Positions 1 to 7,206 of a stretch of DNA of 7,435 nt are shown here, one piece after another. The notes under the pieces were generated by a model. That model worked only from the letters and a program-made list of their open reading frames with translations. It ran no database searches and was not told the DNA's origin. This stretch comes from Candidatus Acidiferrum typicum (GTDB lineage: Bacteria; Acidobacteriota; Terriglobia; Acidiferrales; UBA7541): NCBI GenBank assembly GCA_025463105.1, contig JAOAPW010000342.1, forward strand, positions 1-7,435. Direction: 5' to 3'. Made by a program: the position numbers and the translations under genes. Within the stretch, counting starts at the first letter, position 1; the number at the start of each line of letters is the position of its first letter.

Positions 1-107
1 ATGGCGCAGGCGCTGACTCACTGGCGGTAGTGCGAGATTTGATCTGTGCGACAAATCCGGGCGAGCGCGCCCGGCAATATCTCGAAGTGGCGGCCTCGGC
101 AAAGTAG
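1..107 (+). CDS. thiE: C-terminal end of probable thiamine-phosphate synthase (partial)
   Basis: An open frame enters from the left edge (first full codon at 3) and ends at TAG 105-107, giving 34 residues. It contains GADSLAVVRDLI followed by NPGERARQYLEVAA. In ThiE, a TIM-barrel enzyme that joins the hydroxymethylpyrimidine and thiazole phosphates into thiamine phosphate, the last barrel strand and phosphate-binding region read GAdgvAVvsai, followed by an amphipathic helix with a pattern such as dP..aar.ll. The fragment fits that pattern in order and spacing. The catalytic core is outside the window, so the call rests on this tail alone. Another TIM-barrel phosphate-binding enzyme is possible, but a protein C-terminus in this frame is more likely than chance. 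The next gene starts 186 bp downstream and has its own Shine-Dalgarno. Confidence 0.55.
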   Translation, partial: GAGADSLAVVRDLICATNPGERARQYLEVAASAK

Positions 108-128
108 CGGAAGGCGCGGGACCAGTAG

Positions 129-148
129 CACAGACTTCAGAGTCTGTG
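129..148. repeat. Small palindrome, 8-bp stem with TCAG loop
   Basis: CACAGACT (129-136) and AGTCTGTG (141-148) are perfect reverse complements around the tetraloop TCAG (137-140). The hairpin lies 21 bp after the stop of the thiE-like gene. TTTT occurs at 152-155, but four bases beyond the stem and only four long, so an intrinsic terminator is possible but weak. Its 8/4/8 architecture matches the two small hairpins inside the larger inverted repeat at 210-271, although the stem sequence differs. It may be a REP-like dispersed palindrome, which cannot be tested from one window. Confidence 0.6.
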
Positions 149-209
149 TGGTTTTGAGTGTAGATAGGCGCACAGTCTCAATATTCTGCGAGAAGCCAAG
201 CGACGGGCT

Positions 210-271
210 CGGGAACGCCAATCTCCCGATTGGCGTCTGGTAACCCGCCAATCGGGAGATTGGCGTTCCCG
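210..271. repeat. Perfect 26-bp inverted repeat with self-palindromic arms (REP/BIME-like)
   Basis: Positions 210-235 are the exact reverse complement of 246-271, separated by the 10-base spacer TCTGGTAACC (236-245). Each arm is also a hairpin. The left arm holds CGCCAATC, TCCC and GATTGGCG (216-235), which extends one further pair (A215-T236). The right arm holds CGCCAATC, GGGA and GATTGGCG (246-265). The tetraloops TCCC and GGGA are complementary, so the strand can form one long stem or two short hairpins. No T-run follows on either strand, so it is not an ordinary intrinsic terminator. Paired head-to-head palindromes resemble bacterial interspersed REP/BIME elements or a very short MITE; this is inference, because no second copy lies in the window. 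It ends 9 nt before the AAGGAG of the downstream permease gene. Confidence 0.85.
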
Positions 272-280
272 GCGGTAGAA

Positions 281-286
281 AAGGAG
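281..286 (+). promoter_or_regulatory. Shine-Dalgarno of the first permease gene
   Basis: AAGGAG is followed by a 7-nt spacer to the ATG at 294, an ideal arrangement that fixes this start. It is also notable for lying only 9 nt after a potential 26-bp RNA stem (210-271). Such a stem could shield or stabilise the mRNA 5' region without pairing with the site itself. Confidence 0.85.
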
Positions 287-293
287 CGGCGCA

Positions 294-1847
294 ATGTCCG
301 ATCCGATAGCCACTGAAGTGATCGATGGAGTAGTTGCCGAAACAGAGTCATCGGGATTTGTGCGCGGACTGGGGTTGTTCGATTCGACTATGATTGTGGT
401 CGGGTCGATGATTGGCTCCGGTATTTTCATCGTTTCCGCTGATATTGCGCGTCATACGGGATCGACAGGCGGGCTGCTCGCTGCCTGGGTCATTAGCGGC
501 TTGCTGACGGTTGCCGCCGCACTTTCTTACGGCGAATTAGCGGCGATGATGCCGAAGGCCGGCGGGCAATATATCTATCTGCGCGAAGCGTATTCTCCGT
601 TGTGGGGTTTTCTATACGGCTGGACATTGTTTCTGGTGATACAAACAGGAACGATCGCGGCGGTCGCAGTAGGATTCGCGCGCTATCTCGGCGTTGTGTG
701 GCCCGCGATTTCGCCGAACACGTGGATCGTCCCGCCGATCAAGCTCTCCGAAAAATACGCGATCAGTCTTTCGGTCCAGCAACTGGTCGCGTTACTCTTG
801 ATTCTTTTTTTGACGCTGCTCAACACGCGCGGATTGAAATTGGGGAAGCTGATCCAGAATGTGTTTACTTCGGCAAAAACTCTTGCGCTTGCCGCATTGA
901 TCCTGGCGGGCGTATTCCTGGGACGCAATGTCGCGGCAATACAAGCCAACTTCACCAGCATTTGGACGGTTCATGATCCGCAAGTGATCGAGCCGGGAGC
1001 GGACTGGCTGAAATCGTTCATCCCATCAGTGACGGCGGCAGCGGGAACATTTGGACTGCTGATTGCGTTCGGCGTATCGCAGGTGGGATCGCTATTTTCC
1101 GCGGACGCCTGGAACAACATCACGTTCACCGCGGGAGAAGTAAAAAATCCGCGGCGCGACATTCCGATTTCGCTCGCCGCGGGTACCGCGATCGTCATCA
1201 CACTTTATTTTCTGGCGAACATCGCGTACCTGTCTGCCTTGCCGCTCCATCAAATTCAGAATGCGCCCGATGACCGGGTCGCCACGGCCACGCTGTCCGT
1301 CATTTTTGGTCCTAGCGGCGCAACATTGATGGCGCTGGCGATTATGATTTCCACATTCGGCTGTGCGAATGGGCTGATCCTTGCCGGAGCGCGCGTCTAT
1401 TACGCTATGGCAAGGGATGGTTTGTTTTTCCGCAGCATCGGGCGCCTCAACTCGAATCACGTTCCGGCCATGGGACTAGTGCTGCAGGGAATTTGGGCGG
1501 CGTTTCTGGTTTTGCTGCGGACACGCCTGGTTGACTCCGCCGGCGCGGTCACTTACGGAAATCTCTACGGAGTCTTGCTCGACTACGTTATTTTCGCGGC
1601 GCTGATGTTTTACGTTCTGACGATCGGCGGCGTAATTGTCTTGCGGCGCAAACGCCCTGACGTTGAGCGTCCCTATCGCGCCTGGGGCTATCCTGTCGTT
1701 CCAGTGCTCTACATGATTACGGCCACAGTGATCATGCTGATCCTGATTTTGTACCAGACGCAGGACACCTGGCCAGGCCTCCTGATCGTGATTCTCGGCG
1801 TACCCGTGTATCTTTTCTGGTCGCGCCGGTCAAGTGCAAGCGCGTGA
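294..1847 (+). CDS. APC-superfamily amino acid permease, LAT-like branch
   Basis: This 517-residue, probably 12-helix inner-membrane transporter is likely to move amino acids by proton symport or exchange. The family hallmark on the first helix is present as GSMIGSGIF (residues 37-45), the unwound substrate-binding segment. It is followed by SYGELAAMMPKAGGQYIYLREAY (78-100, helix 2 to 3), GEVKNPRRDIP (281-291, the loop after helix 6), ARVYYAMARDGLFF (366-379, helix 8) and RPYRAWGYPVVP (459-470, before helix 11). These match the L-type amino acid transporter group, including SteT-like exchangers. The first 28 residues form a polar cytoplasmic tail. The loop between helices 5 and 6 (about 211-247) is long. 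Length is slightly above the usual 440-500. The start is supported by AAGGAG seven bases upstream. Substrate cannot be assigned from sequence, and no biosynthetic gene beside it gives a hint. A second, more distant APC permease follows after 93 bp. Confidence 0.9.
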   Translation: MSDPIATEVIDGVVAETESSGFVRGLGLFDSTMIVVGSMIGSGIFIVSADIARHTGSTGGLLAAWVISGLLTVAAALSYGELAAMMPKAGGQYIYLREAYSPLWGFLYGWTLFLVIQTGTIAAVAVGFARYLGVVWPAISPNTWIVPPIKLSEKYAISLSVQQLVALLLILFLTLLNTRGLKLGKLIQNVFTSAKTLALAALILAGVFLGRNVAAIQANFTSIWTVHDPQVIEPGADWLKSFIPSVTAAAGTFGLLIAFGVSQVGSLFSADAWNNITFTAGEVKNPRRDIPISLAAGTAIVITLYFLANIAYLSALPLHQIQNAPDDRVATATLSVIFGPSGATLMALAIMISTFGCANGLILAGARVYYAMARDGLFFRSIGRLNSNHVPAMGLVLQGIWAAFLVLLRTRLVDSAGAVTYGNLYGVLLDYVIFAALMFYVLTIGGVIVLRRKRPDVERPYRAWGYPVVPVLYMITATVIMLILILYQTQDTWPGLLIVILGVPVYLFWSRRSSASA

Positions 1848-1940
1848 TACCAGCGATAGGAAAAAATATTGGCTGGAATGCTTCTAAATAATGCCGTTGT
1901 CGAGTAATCTGAACCGCTCGACGGATCGTCAAAGGGGAGT
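1848..1940 (+). other. Intergenic spacer between the two permease genes
   Basis: This 93-bp spacer is more AT-rich than its flanks, with a run of six A (1861-1866) and TAAATAAT (1885-1892). The latter contains a -10-like hexamer, but no convincing -35 sits 16-18 bp upstream. GTCGAG (1899-1904) and CTCGAC (1917-1922) could form a 6-bp stem with a 12-base loop, without a T-run. The second permease may be transcribed from a weak local promoter or by read-through from the first; the sequence does not decide. Confidence 0.35.
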
Positions 1941-3461
1941 ATGGCAAACCAATTCTTCCTGACCAAGTCGCACGAAGTCTTGCTCGAAGAGCTTCGCGGA
2001 GAAAATCGCCTGCACCGCGTGCTCGGGCCGGTTCAACTCTCGGCTCTTGGGGTGGGAGCAATCATCGGCACCGGAATTTTCGTGTTGACGGGCGTTGCGG
2101 CGCACGATCGCACCGGACCCGCGCTGATGCTCTCGTTTGTAGTCGCCGGAATAACGTGTGTTTTTGCGGCCCTGTGCTATGCGGAGTTTGCATCGATGGT
2201 GCCCGTGGCGGGGTCGGCGTATACGTATGCTTATGCGACGCTCGGTGAACTTTTTGCCTGGATTATCGGATGGGATCTGATTCTTGAGTACGCCGTGGCT
2301 TCCGCAACTGTTGCGCACGGCTGGTCTCACTACTTTCAGGATTTTCTTTCCATCTTCCACATTGGATTGCCGAGCGTTGTCACGAACGCGCCCTTCGATT
2401 ATCTGCCGGCCACCGGTCGGCTCACTTTGACCGGCACCTGGTTTGATCTGCCCGCCATCGTAATAGCTCTGCTGGTGACCATCGTTCTTGTGAAGGGAAT
2501 TAGCGAAAGCGCCAGTCTGAATGCCGGAATCGTAATCTTGAAGATTGCGATCGTGCTTTTCGTTATTGTGGTTGGTGCCCGGTACGTGAATCCGGCCAAC
2601 TGGCATCCCTTCGCGCCGTACGGTCTAACAGGATTTAGCTTTTTTGGTCACACCATCATGGGCCAAACGGGGAAGGGCGGCGAACCGCTGGGAATGCTGG
2701 CGGGCGCCGCATACGTTTTCTTCGCTTATATTGGCTTCGATTCGGTATCCACGCATGCTGAAGAAGCGCGCTATCCCTCACGCGATGTGCCCTTTGGGAT
2801 TCTGACGTCGTTGGTCCTCTGCACAATTCTCTATATCGCTGTCGCAGCCGTGCTGACGGGAATGATTCCGTACAACCAGATCAATATCGACGCTCCCGTC
2901 TCGGACGCATTCCGGCAGGTGGGTCTTCCATGGGCACAGTTTTTGATATCCGTCGGCGCCATCGCCGGAATCACCTCGGTGCTTCTGGTAATGATGTTGA
3001 GCCAGCCGAGAATCTTCCTGGCCATGGCGCGCGACGGTCTGCTGCCGCCCGGATTTTTCGCCGCGGTGCACGAGCGTTTTAGAACGCCGTGGAAGTCCAC
3101 GATATTGACTGGCGTTTGTGTTGCCACCATGGGCGCCTTTCTGCCTTTGCGCATTCTGGCCGAGCTGGTAAACATCGGCACCTTGCTGGCGTTTGTGATC
3201 GTCTGCGCGGCTGTCCTGATCATGCGGCGTACTCACCCCAACGTGCCTCGCCCGTTTCGCGCGCCGTTTGGGATGATCGTGCCGATCCTGGGAATCCTTT
3301 GTTGCCTGCTGCTGATGTTTTCTCTTCCAGCCGAGAACTGGCTGCGCCTCTTCGTCTGGCTGGCGATAGGCCTGGTGATTTACTTCGCCTACGGCCGTCG
3401 TCATAGCCGCTTGGGGAATCCCGCAACGAAACTCGAGGCTGTACCTCTCACTCGAAAGTAG
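1941..3461 (+). CDS. APC-superfamily amino acid permease, cationic (CAT/YfnA-like) branch
   Basis: This 506-residue, probably 12-helix inner-membrane permease opens in the manner of bacterial CAT-type transporters, with TKSHEVLLEE then LGVGAIIGTGIFVLTG (36-51, helix 1). It continues with YAEFASMVPVAGSAYTYAYA (80-99), a helix 3 ending near LEYAVA, FFAYIGFDSVSTHAEEARYP (260-279, helix 6 and following loop), SQPRIFLAMARDGLLP (354-369, helix 8) and RPFRAPFGMIVPILG (437-451, before helix 11). This branch includes the cationic amino acid transporters and broader bacterial relatives that also take neutral amino acids, so the exact substrate is open. The loop before helix 6 carries an insertion-like stretch, FFGHTIMGQTGKGGEP (234-249), relative to the shortest relatives. 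The start fits the family N-terminus. The purine run AAAGGGGAG (1931-1939) ends one base before the ATG, so only its AAGG (1932-1935) sits at a useful 5-nt spacing. Confidence 0.9.
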   Translation: MANQFFLTKSHEVLLEELRGENRLHRVLGPVQLSALGVGAIIGTGIFVLTGVAAHDRTGPALMLSFVVAGITCVFAALCYAEFASMVPVAGSAYTYAYATLGELFAWIIGWDLILEYAVASATVAHGWSHYFQDFLSIFHIGLPSVVTNAPFDYLPATGRLTLTGTWFDLPAIVIALLVTIVLVKGISESASLNAGIVILKIAIVLFVIVVGARYVNPANWHPFAPYGLTGFSFFGHTIMGQTGKGGEPLGMLAGAAYVFFAYIGFDSVSTHAEEARYPSRDVPFGILTSLVLCTILYIAVAAVLTGMIPYNQINIDAPVSDAFRQVGLPWAQFLISVGAIAGITSVLLVMMLSQPRIFLAMARDGLLPPGFFAAVHERFRTPWKSTILTGVCVATMGAFLPLRILAELVNIGTLLAFVIVCAAVLIMRRTHPNVPRPFRAPFGMIVPILGILCCLLLMFSLPAENWLRLFVWLAIGLVIYFAYGRRHSRLGNPATKLEAVPLTRK

Positions 3462-3562
3462 TTTTTGCCTGCCCGAATAAGCAGATTGGTTCGACGTGGT
3501 GATAAGATGCGGAGGTGGCCGGATTTGGAGGTATTTCCGGCAAGCCACTCGTCACCCGAAGC

Positions 3563-5605
3563 ATGGACTCCACTCCTTCAAATCGCCTTCAATCTTTGTG
3601 GCAGCGGATGAGCTCCTGGGACTCCGCGGCTCTGTTCATTCTGGTTGCTTACGCAGCTTTGTGGGGATTGCGATTATTCTTCCCTCGGACGTTTCAAAGC
3701 ACCTTCTTCGATTTCCTGGCTGTTCTCGCTCTCGGATATTTTGTGGTTCGGGGATTCCTGTGGGCGCGGGAACATCTTCTCTGGAGTCTGCGCAATCGCC
3801 TGGTCACGGCATATATTTTCATCGCCGTCGTCCCGGTGCTCCTTTTGCTTACGATGGCGGGTCTCGGCGCGTACTTGCTGTACTGGCAGCTTGGGTCCTA
3901 CGTTCTCTACACGGATATGCAGGAGCGAATCGAGAGATTATCGGAAGTAGCTCACACCATGGCCACTGCTTATGCCCTCGAGGCGGCCTCGGGGCACCAG
4001 GCCGCAGCTCTGGCCCTGCCTGAAGACCAGCCGACGTATTTGAGGGCGGCCACGGAGGAACTGCCAGGATTGAAGATTGAGACCGGCACGGGTACGAAAC
4101 TTCTGCGGGATGCGGGCGGACCTTCGGCGAAAAATTTCTCAGGGCTAGTGCTGAGACGCAATGTTCTGAACTTGCGGGCCGTGGTCGTTCGGGATACTCC
4201 CTCCGGACCTTTGGTCGTTTCCGCCTCCGTGCCGGTCACGCCCGAATTTATCGAGACGCTGGTGCCGGAGCTTGGCCCCATCCAGTTCGAAGTATTGCGA
4301 CCTACCAAAGGAAACCCGGAAGAAAGCGCGGTCGTCTTCAACCGCCGGGTTTATTCCCGCGTGCAGCGAATCGCAACTGTGAACCGGCCCATCCCGCCCG
4401 CGGTAAACCCTTTCGATAAGCTTATTACCGGCCTTGTGAGCCTGGAGATACTCGATCCGGATAGCCGGGCCGCTGACGCGGAACCTTCCCATCTGTTCGC
4501 GTCGTTCAGCACACGGCCTTCGCTGCTGAACCGGAGGTTATTCAGTCCTCTGGGCCAGCTTGGCGGAGTCGCGGCGACCGCGCTGCTTGTTGTGGGCGCT
4601 ATTTTTCTCGTCATCGAATTCGTCTCGCTGATCACGGGCATCGTGCTGACGCGCACAATTACGACGGCAGTGGACGATCTTTACAGCGCCACGCAACACG
4701 CGCAGGCCGGCGATCTCTCGTTTCGCGTTCGTGTGCCGCATCGCGATCAGCTTGCGGCGCTCGGCGATTCGTTCAATTCGATGATGCAATCGGTATCCAG
4801 CCTGATCGAAGAGCAGCGCCAGCGCCAGCGCCTCGAAAACGAGCTTTCCATCGCTCAGGAAGTTCAGCAGCAACTTTTCCCTCACGCGCTGCCCAAATTG
4901 CCGGGCGTGGAGCTGGAAGCCGTCTGCCGGCCGGCAAGAGTGGTCAGCGGCGATTATTACGATTTCGTGCGCATCACGCCCACGCACCTGGCGATCGCGC
5001 TGGCCGATATTAGCGGCAAGGGAATTTCGGCAGCGCTCTTGATGGCGAGCCTGCAGGCGGCTTTGCGCAGCGATGTCCTGCGCTACCGGGACGGGCAGCC
5101 CGACCACGTTTCTTCTCAGCTTAATACCGCCGAAATTGTTTCGCACTTGAACCGACACTTATTCCGCAATACTTCAGACGAACGTTACGCAACCCTTTTC
5201 TTCGGTGTCTACGATACCCAGTCGCGCCACCTCAACTACACGAATGCGGGGCATCCGCCTCCCATCTATATTTCCGGCGGGCGCGTGCAACGCCTGGAAA
5301 CCGGCGGGATGGTCGTGGGCCTGTTTAATGACGTGCCGTTCGCGCAGGGCACAATTGGAATCGATCCGGGGGGCTTGTTGATTGCCTATAGTGACGGTTT
5401 AATTGAGCCTGAGAATGTGTACGGCGAAGAGTTTGGAACTGAACGGATGATCGAATTGGCCAAGCAGAATCAGAGCGAATCGCCACAGACGATCGTTGCC
5501 GAGATGATGCGCGCCGCCGAAGAATGGTCGAGTTCGCCCGAGCAGGCTGACGACATGACGGTGGTTGTCGCACGTTTCCCTGCCACGCGGGAGCCGAACG
5601 CATGA
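3563..5605 (+). CDS. Membrane-bound HAMP/SpoIIE-type PP2C serine phosphatase
   Basis: Read from ATG 3563 this is 680 residues. An in-frame GTG at 3515 would add 16 residues, but its only Shine-Dalgarno-like GGAG touches the start codon, so the ATG is preferred; neither has a good ribosome site. By eye there are three N-terminal membrane helices (about 21-40, 50-66 and 78-108). These are followed by an extracytoplasmic sensor region of about 220 residues that I do not recognise, and another helix (about 335-363). A HAMP linker follows (about 363-414), with GDLSFRVRVPHRDQLAALGDSFN. Next come a charged coiled segment ending in AQEVQQQLFP and the phosphatase domain (about 447-674). The metal-site motifs are intact: SGDYYD (D464, D467), ADISGKG (D482), NAGHPPP, YSDGL (D611) and DDMT (D663/D664). 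Relatives dephosphorylate anti-anti-sigma (STAS) proteins in partner-switching pathways. No STAS protein or anti-sigma kinase gene is in the window, so the target is unknown. Its stop overlaps the start of nnr. Confidence 0.9.
   Translation: MDSTPSNRLQSLWQRMSSWDSAALFILVAYAALWGLRLFFPRTFQSTFFDFLAVLALGYFVVRGFLWAREHLLWSLRNRLVTAYIFIAVVPVLLLLTMAGLGAYLLYWQLGSYVLYTDMQERIERLSEVAHTMATAYALEAASGHQAAALALPEDQPTYLRAATEELPGLKIETGTGTKLLRDAGGPSAKNFSGLVLRRNVLNLRAVVVRDTPSGPLVVSASVPVTPEFIETLVPELGPIQFEVLRPTKGNPEESAVVFNRRVYSRVQRIATVNRPIPPAVNPFDKLITGLVSLEILDPDSRAADAEPSHLFASFSTRPSLLNRRLFSPLGQLGGVAATALLVVGAIFLVIEFVSLITGIVLTRTITTAVDDLYSATQHAQAGDLSFRVRVPHRDQLAALGDSFNSMMQSVSSLIEEQRQRQRLENELSIAQEVQQQLFPHALPKLPGVELEAVCRPARVVSGDYYDFVRITPTHLAIALADISGKGISAALLMASLQAALRSDVLRYRDGQPDHVSSQLNTAEIVSHLNRHLFRNTSDERYATLFFGVYDTQSRHLNYTNAGHPPPIYISGGRVQRLETGGMVVGLFNDVPFAQGTIGIDPGGLLIAYSDGLIEPENVYGEEFGTERMIELAKQNQSESPQTIVAEMMRAAEEWSSSPEQADDMTVVVARFPATREPNA
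5589..5593 (+). promoter_or_regulatory. Shine-Dalgarno of nnr, inside the phosphatase gene
   Basis: GGGAG lies 8 nt before ATG 5602, within the last codons of the phosphatase gene. Together with the ATGA overlap at 5602-5605 it indicates translational coupling and fixes the nnr start. Confidence 0.75.
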
Positions 5606-7206
5606 AAGTATTGACCGCGGCACAAATGCGTGAGGCTGACCGGCTGACGACCGAGCGCTACGGTATTTCCAGTCTGCAGTTGATGGAAAATGCGGGCGCT
5701 GCGATTACCGAGTTCCTGCGGGAGAAATTTCCCAATCTTGCGCAACGAAAAATTGCGGTGCTTTGCGGAAAAGGGAATAACGGTGGCGACGGCCTGGTGA
5801 TCGCGCGGCTGCTGAAAGAATCCGGCTGCTCGCCGGAAGTGGTGCTCTTTGCGAATCCCGGCGCGGTGGAAGGCGACGCGGCCATCAATTTGAAACGTTG
5901 GCAGCAAGGCTTGGGCGAAACGCATGTGGTGACCAGCGAACCGGAATGGGAACCGGTTCGCGCTGATCTTCAAAAAGCCGATTTGGTTATTGATGCGCTG
6001 CTGGGCACGGGGCTGCGCGGCCCTGTGGAAGGCTTGTTGGGCACCGTGATCGATGATGTGAACGCCGCGCGGATCAAGCATGGCGCCAGGGCTTCCGTAG
6101 TTGCTGTGGACATGCCGTCCGGGCTGTCCTCCGATGCCGAGGATTTTGGAGGCCCTGTGGTCTCTGCGGATTTCACGGTGACTTTGACTGCGCCGAAACT
6201 GGGCCAGATGGTTTCGCCGCGAGCAGCCAGTTGCGGCGCGCTCGTAGTCCGCAACATTGGAACGCCGCCCGAACTACTCGAATCCGATCCTCATTTGAAA
6301 ATGCATTGGCTCGAGCCCGGAGAATTCCGCGGCTTGCCGTTGAAGCGCGATCCTGACTCCCATAAAGGTTCCTACGGACACGCGCTGATTGTCGCCGGAT
6401 CGCTCGGGAAGTCTGGCGCCGCAGTCTTGTCAGGGCGAGGGGCGCTGCGCTCCGGCGCGGGTCTCGTGACAGTGGCCACGCCGCTCGACGTGGTTCCGGC
6501 GGTGTCTGCAGGCGCTCCTGAAATGATGACCGCGCCTCTTGCCGCGACAGATGCCGGGACCGCCAGCCTACGCAATCTCGATTACGCGCGTTTTGCGGAG
6601 ATCGCGCGAGATAAATCGGTCGTCGCCATTGGGCCGGGGCTTTCGACGAATAATGAAACGCAGCAATTCATCCGCAAGATCGTAGAGGAAACTGAGCACC
6701 CAATTGTTTTGGATGCGGACGGGCTCAATGCTTATGACGGCATGGCCGATCATCTGAACCAGCGCCACGCGCCCATGTTGGCGCTGACTCCTCATCCCGG
6801 TGAAATGGCTCGCCTGCTTGGCATCACGACAAAAGACGTGCAGGCACGGCGGCTCGATGTCGCTCTCGAAGCGGCCGGAAAATGGCGCGCACACGTGATT
6901 CTGAAAGGTTTTCACACCATCCTGGCCACGCCCTCAGGCAACGCCTACTTCAATACGACGGGAAATCCTGGAATGGCGACCGGAGGAACCGGCGACGTGC
7001 TCACGGGAATCCTCGCAGGTCTCACAGCGCAATTTGGGACGGCTGACTGGCCGCACGTTCTCGGACTTGGCGTCTATGTGCATGGATTGGCGGGCGATGT
7101 AGCGGCGTCGCGCGTCGGAGAGGCGCCCCTGATCGCAACGGATTTAATTGAGGCGATTCCGGAGGCGTTTTCCAGAGTTCTTGCGGAGTGGGAACGTGGC
7201 CGATAG
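5602..7206 (+). CDS. nnr: Bifunctional NAD(P)H-hydrate epimerase / ADP-dependent NAD(P)H-hydrate dehydratase
   Basis: This 534-residue cytoplasmic metabolite-repair enzyme has the full two-domain length. The N-terminal YjeF_N domain (about 1-225) interconverts the R and S forms of hydrated NAD(P)H. It shows LMENAGAA (27-34), CGKGNNGGDGLVIAR (55-69), DALLGTGLRG (131-140) and VAVDMPSGL (167-175). The C-terminal ribokinase-like domain (about 235-530) dehydrates the S form back to NAD(P)H at the expense of ADP. It shows HKGSYGHALIVAGS (254-267), GPGLS (344-348), VLDADGLNA (369-377), LTPHPGEMARLLG (395-407) and GNPGMATGGTGDVLTGIL (454-471), with the expected catalytic Asp at 465. KGFHTI (435-440) stands where most relatives have KGa.T, a mild substitution. 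Both active sites look intact. The gene overlaps the phosphatase gene by 4 bp and tsaE by 11 bp. The nnr-tsaE pairing is common in bacteria, including the E. coli yjeF-yjeE pair. Confidence 0.96.
   Translation: MKVLTAAQMREADRLTTERYGISSLQLMENAGAAITEFLREKFPNLAQRKIAVLCGKGNNGGDGLVIARLLKESGCSPEVVLFANPGAVEGDAAINLKRWQQGLGETHVVTSEPEWEPVRADLQKADLVIDALLGTGLRGPVEGLLGTVIDDVNAARIKHGARASVVAVDMPSGLSSDAEDFGGPVVSADFTVTLTAPKLGQMVSPRAASCGALVVRNIGTPPELLESDPHLKMHWLEPGEFRGLPLKRDPDSHKGSYGHALIVAGSLGKSGAAVLSGRGALRSGAGLVTVATPLDVVPAVSAGAPEMMTAPLAATDAGTASLRNLDYARFAEIARDKSVVAIGPGLSTNNETQQFIRKIVEETEHPIVLDADGLNAYDGMADHLNQRHAPMLALTPHPGEMARLLGITTKDVQARRLDVALEAAGKWRAHVILKGFHTILATPSGNAYFNTTGNPGMATGGTGDVLTGILAGLTAQFGTADWPHVLGLGVYVHGLAGDVAASRVGEAPLIATDLIEAIPEAFSRVLAEWERGR
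7185..7188 (+). promoter_or_regulatory. Shine-Dalgarno deciding the tsaE GTG start
   Basis: GGAG lies 7 nt upstream of GTG 7196, inside the 3' end of nnr. No in-frame ATG exists nearby: the next is codon 32 (7289-7291), just before the Walker A motif. The GTG therefore gives the family's usual N-terminal length. Confidence 0.75.

Noticed and set aside
154..182. Promoter for the first permease (TTGAGT, 17-bp spacer, CTCAAT)
   Set aside because: The -10 matches only three of six consensus positions; not distinguishable from chance.
210..271. Intrinsic terminator at the 26-bp inverted repeat
   Set aside because: Neither strand has a T-run after the stem, so a Rho-independent terminator is not supported.
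1..293. tRNA, riboswitch or CRISPR in the left spacer
   Set aside because: No cloverleaf, no conserved riboswitch core and no regularly spaced direct repeats; the repeats present are palindromes.
1850..1876. CCAGC/GCTGG hairpin after the first permease
   Set aside because: A 5-bp stem with a 17-base loop is expected by chance.
1929..2606. Long open frame on the - strand opposite the second permease (225 codons)
   Set aside because: It runs antisense to a gene with clear family motifs, its translation is rich in Arg, Gln, His and Asn with no recognisable domain, and it is a codon-position shadow.
3435..3466. Terminator at the end of the second permease (GAGG/CCTC hairpin then TTTTT)
   Set aside because: The stem is only 4 bp and is 14 bases away from the T-run, too weak and badly spaced.
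2778..3548. Long open frame on the - strand (256 codons) over the permease 3' end
   Set aside because: Same low-complexity basic composition, no motif, and no ribosome site of note; explained as a shadow of the permease codons.
4538..5158. Open frame of 206 codons antisense to the phosphatase HAMP/PP2C region
   Set aside because: The + strand carries intact PP2C motifs there; the antisense product resembles no protein family.
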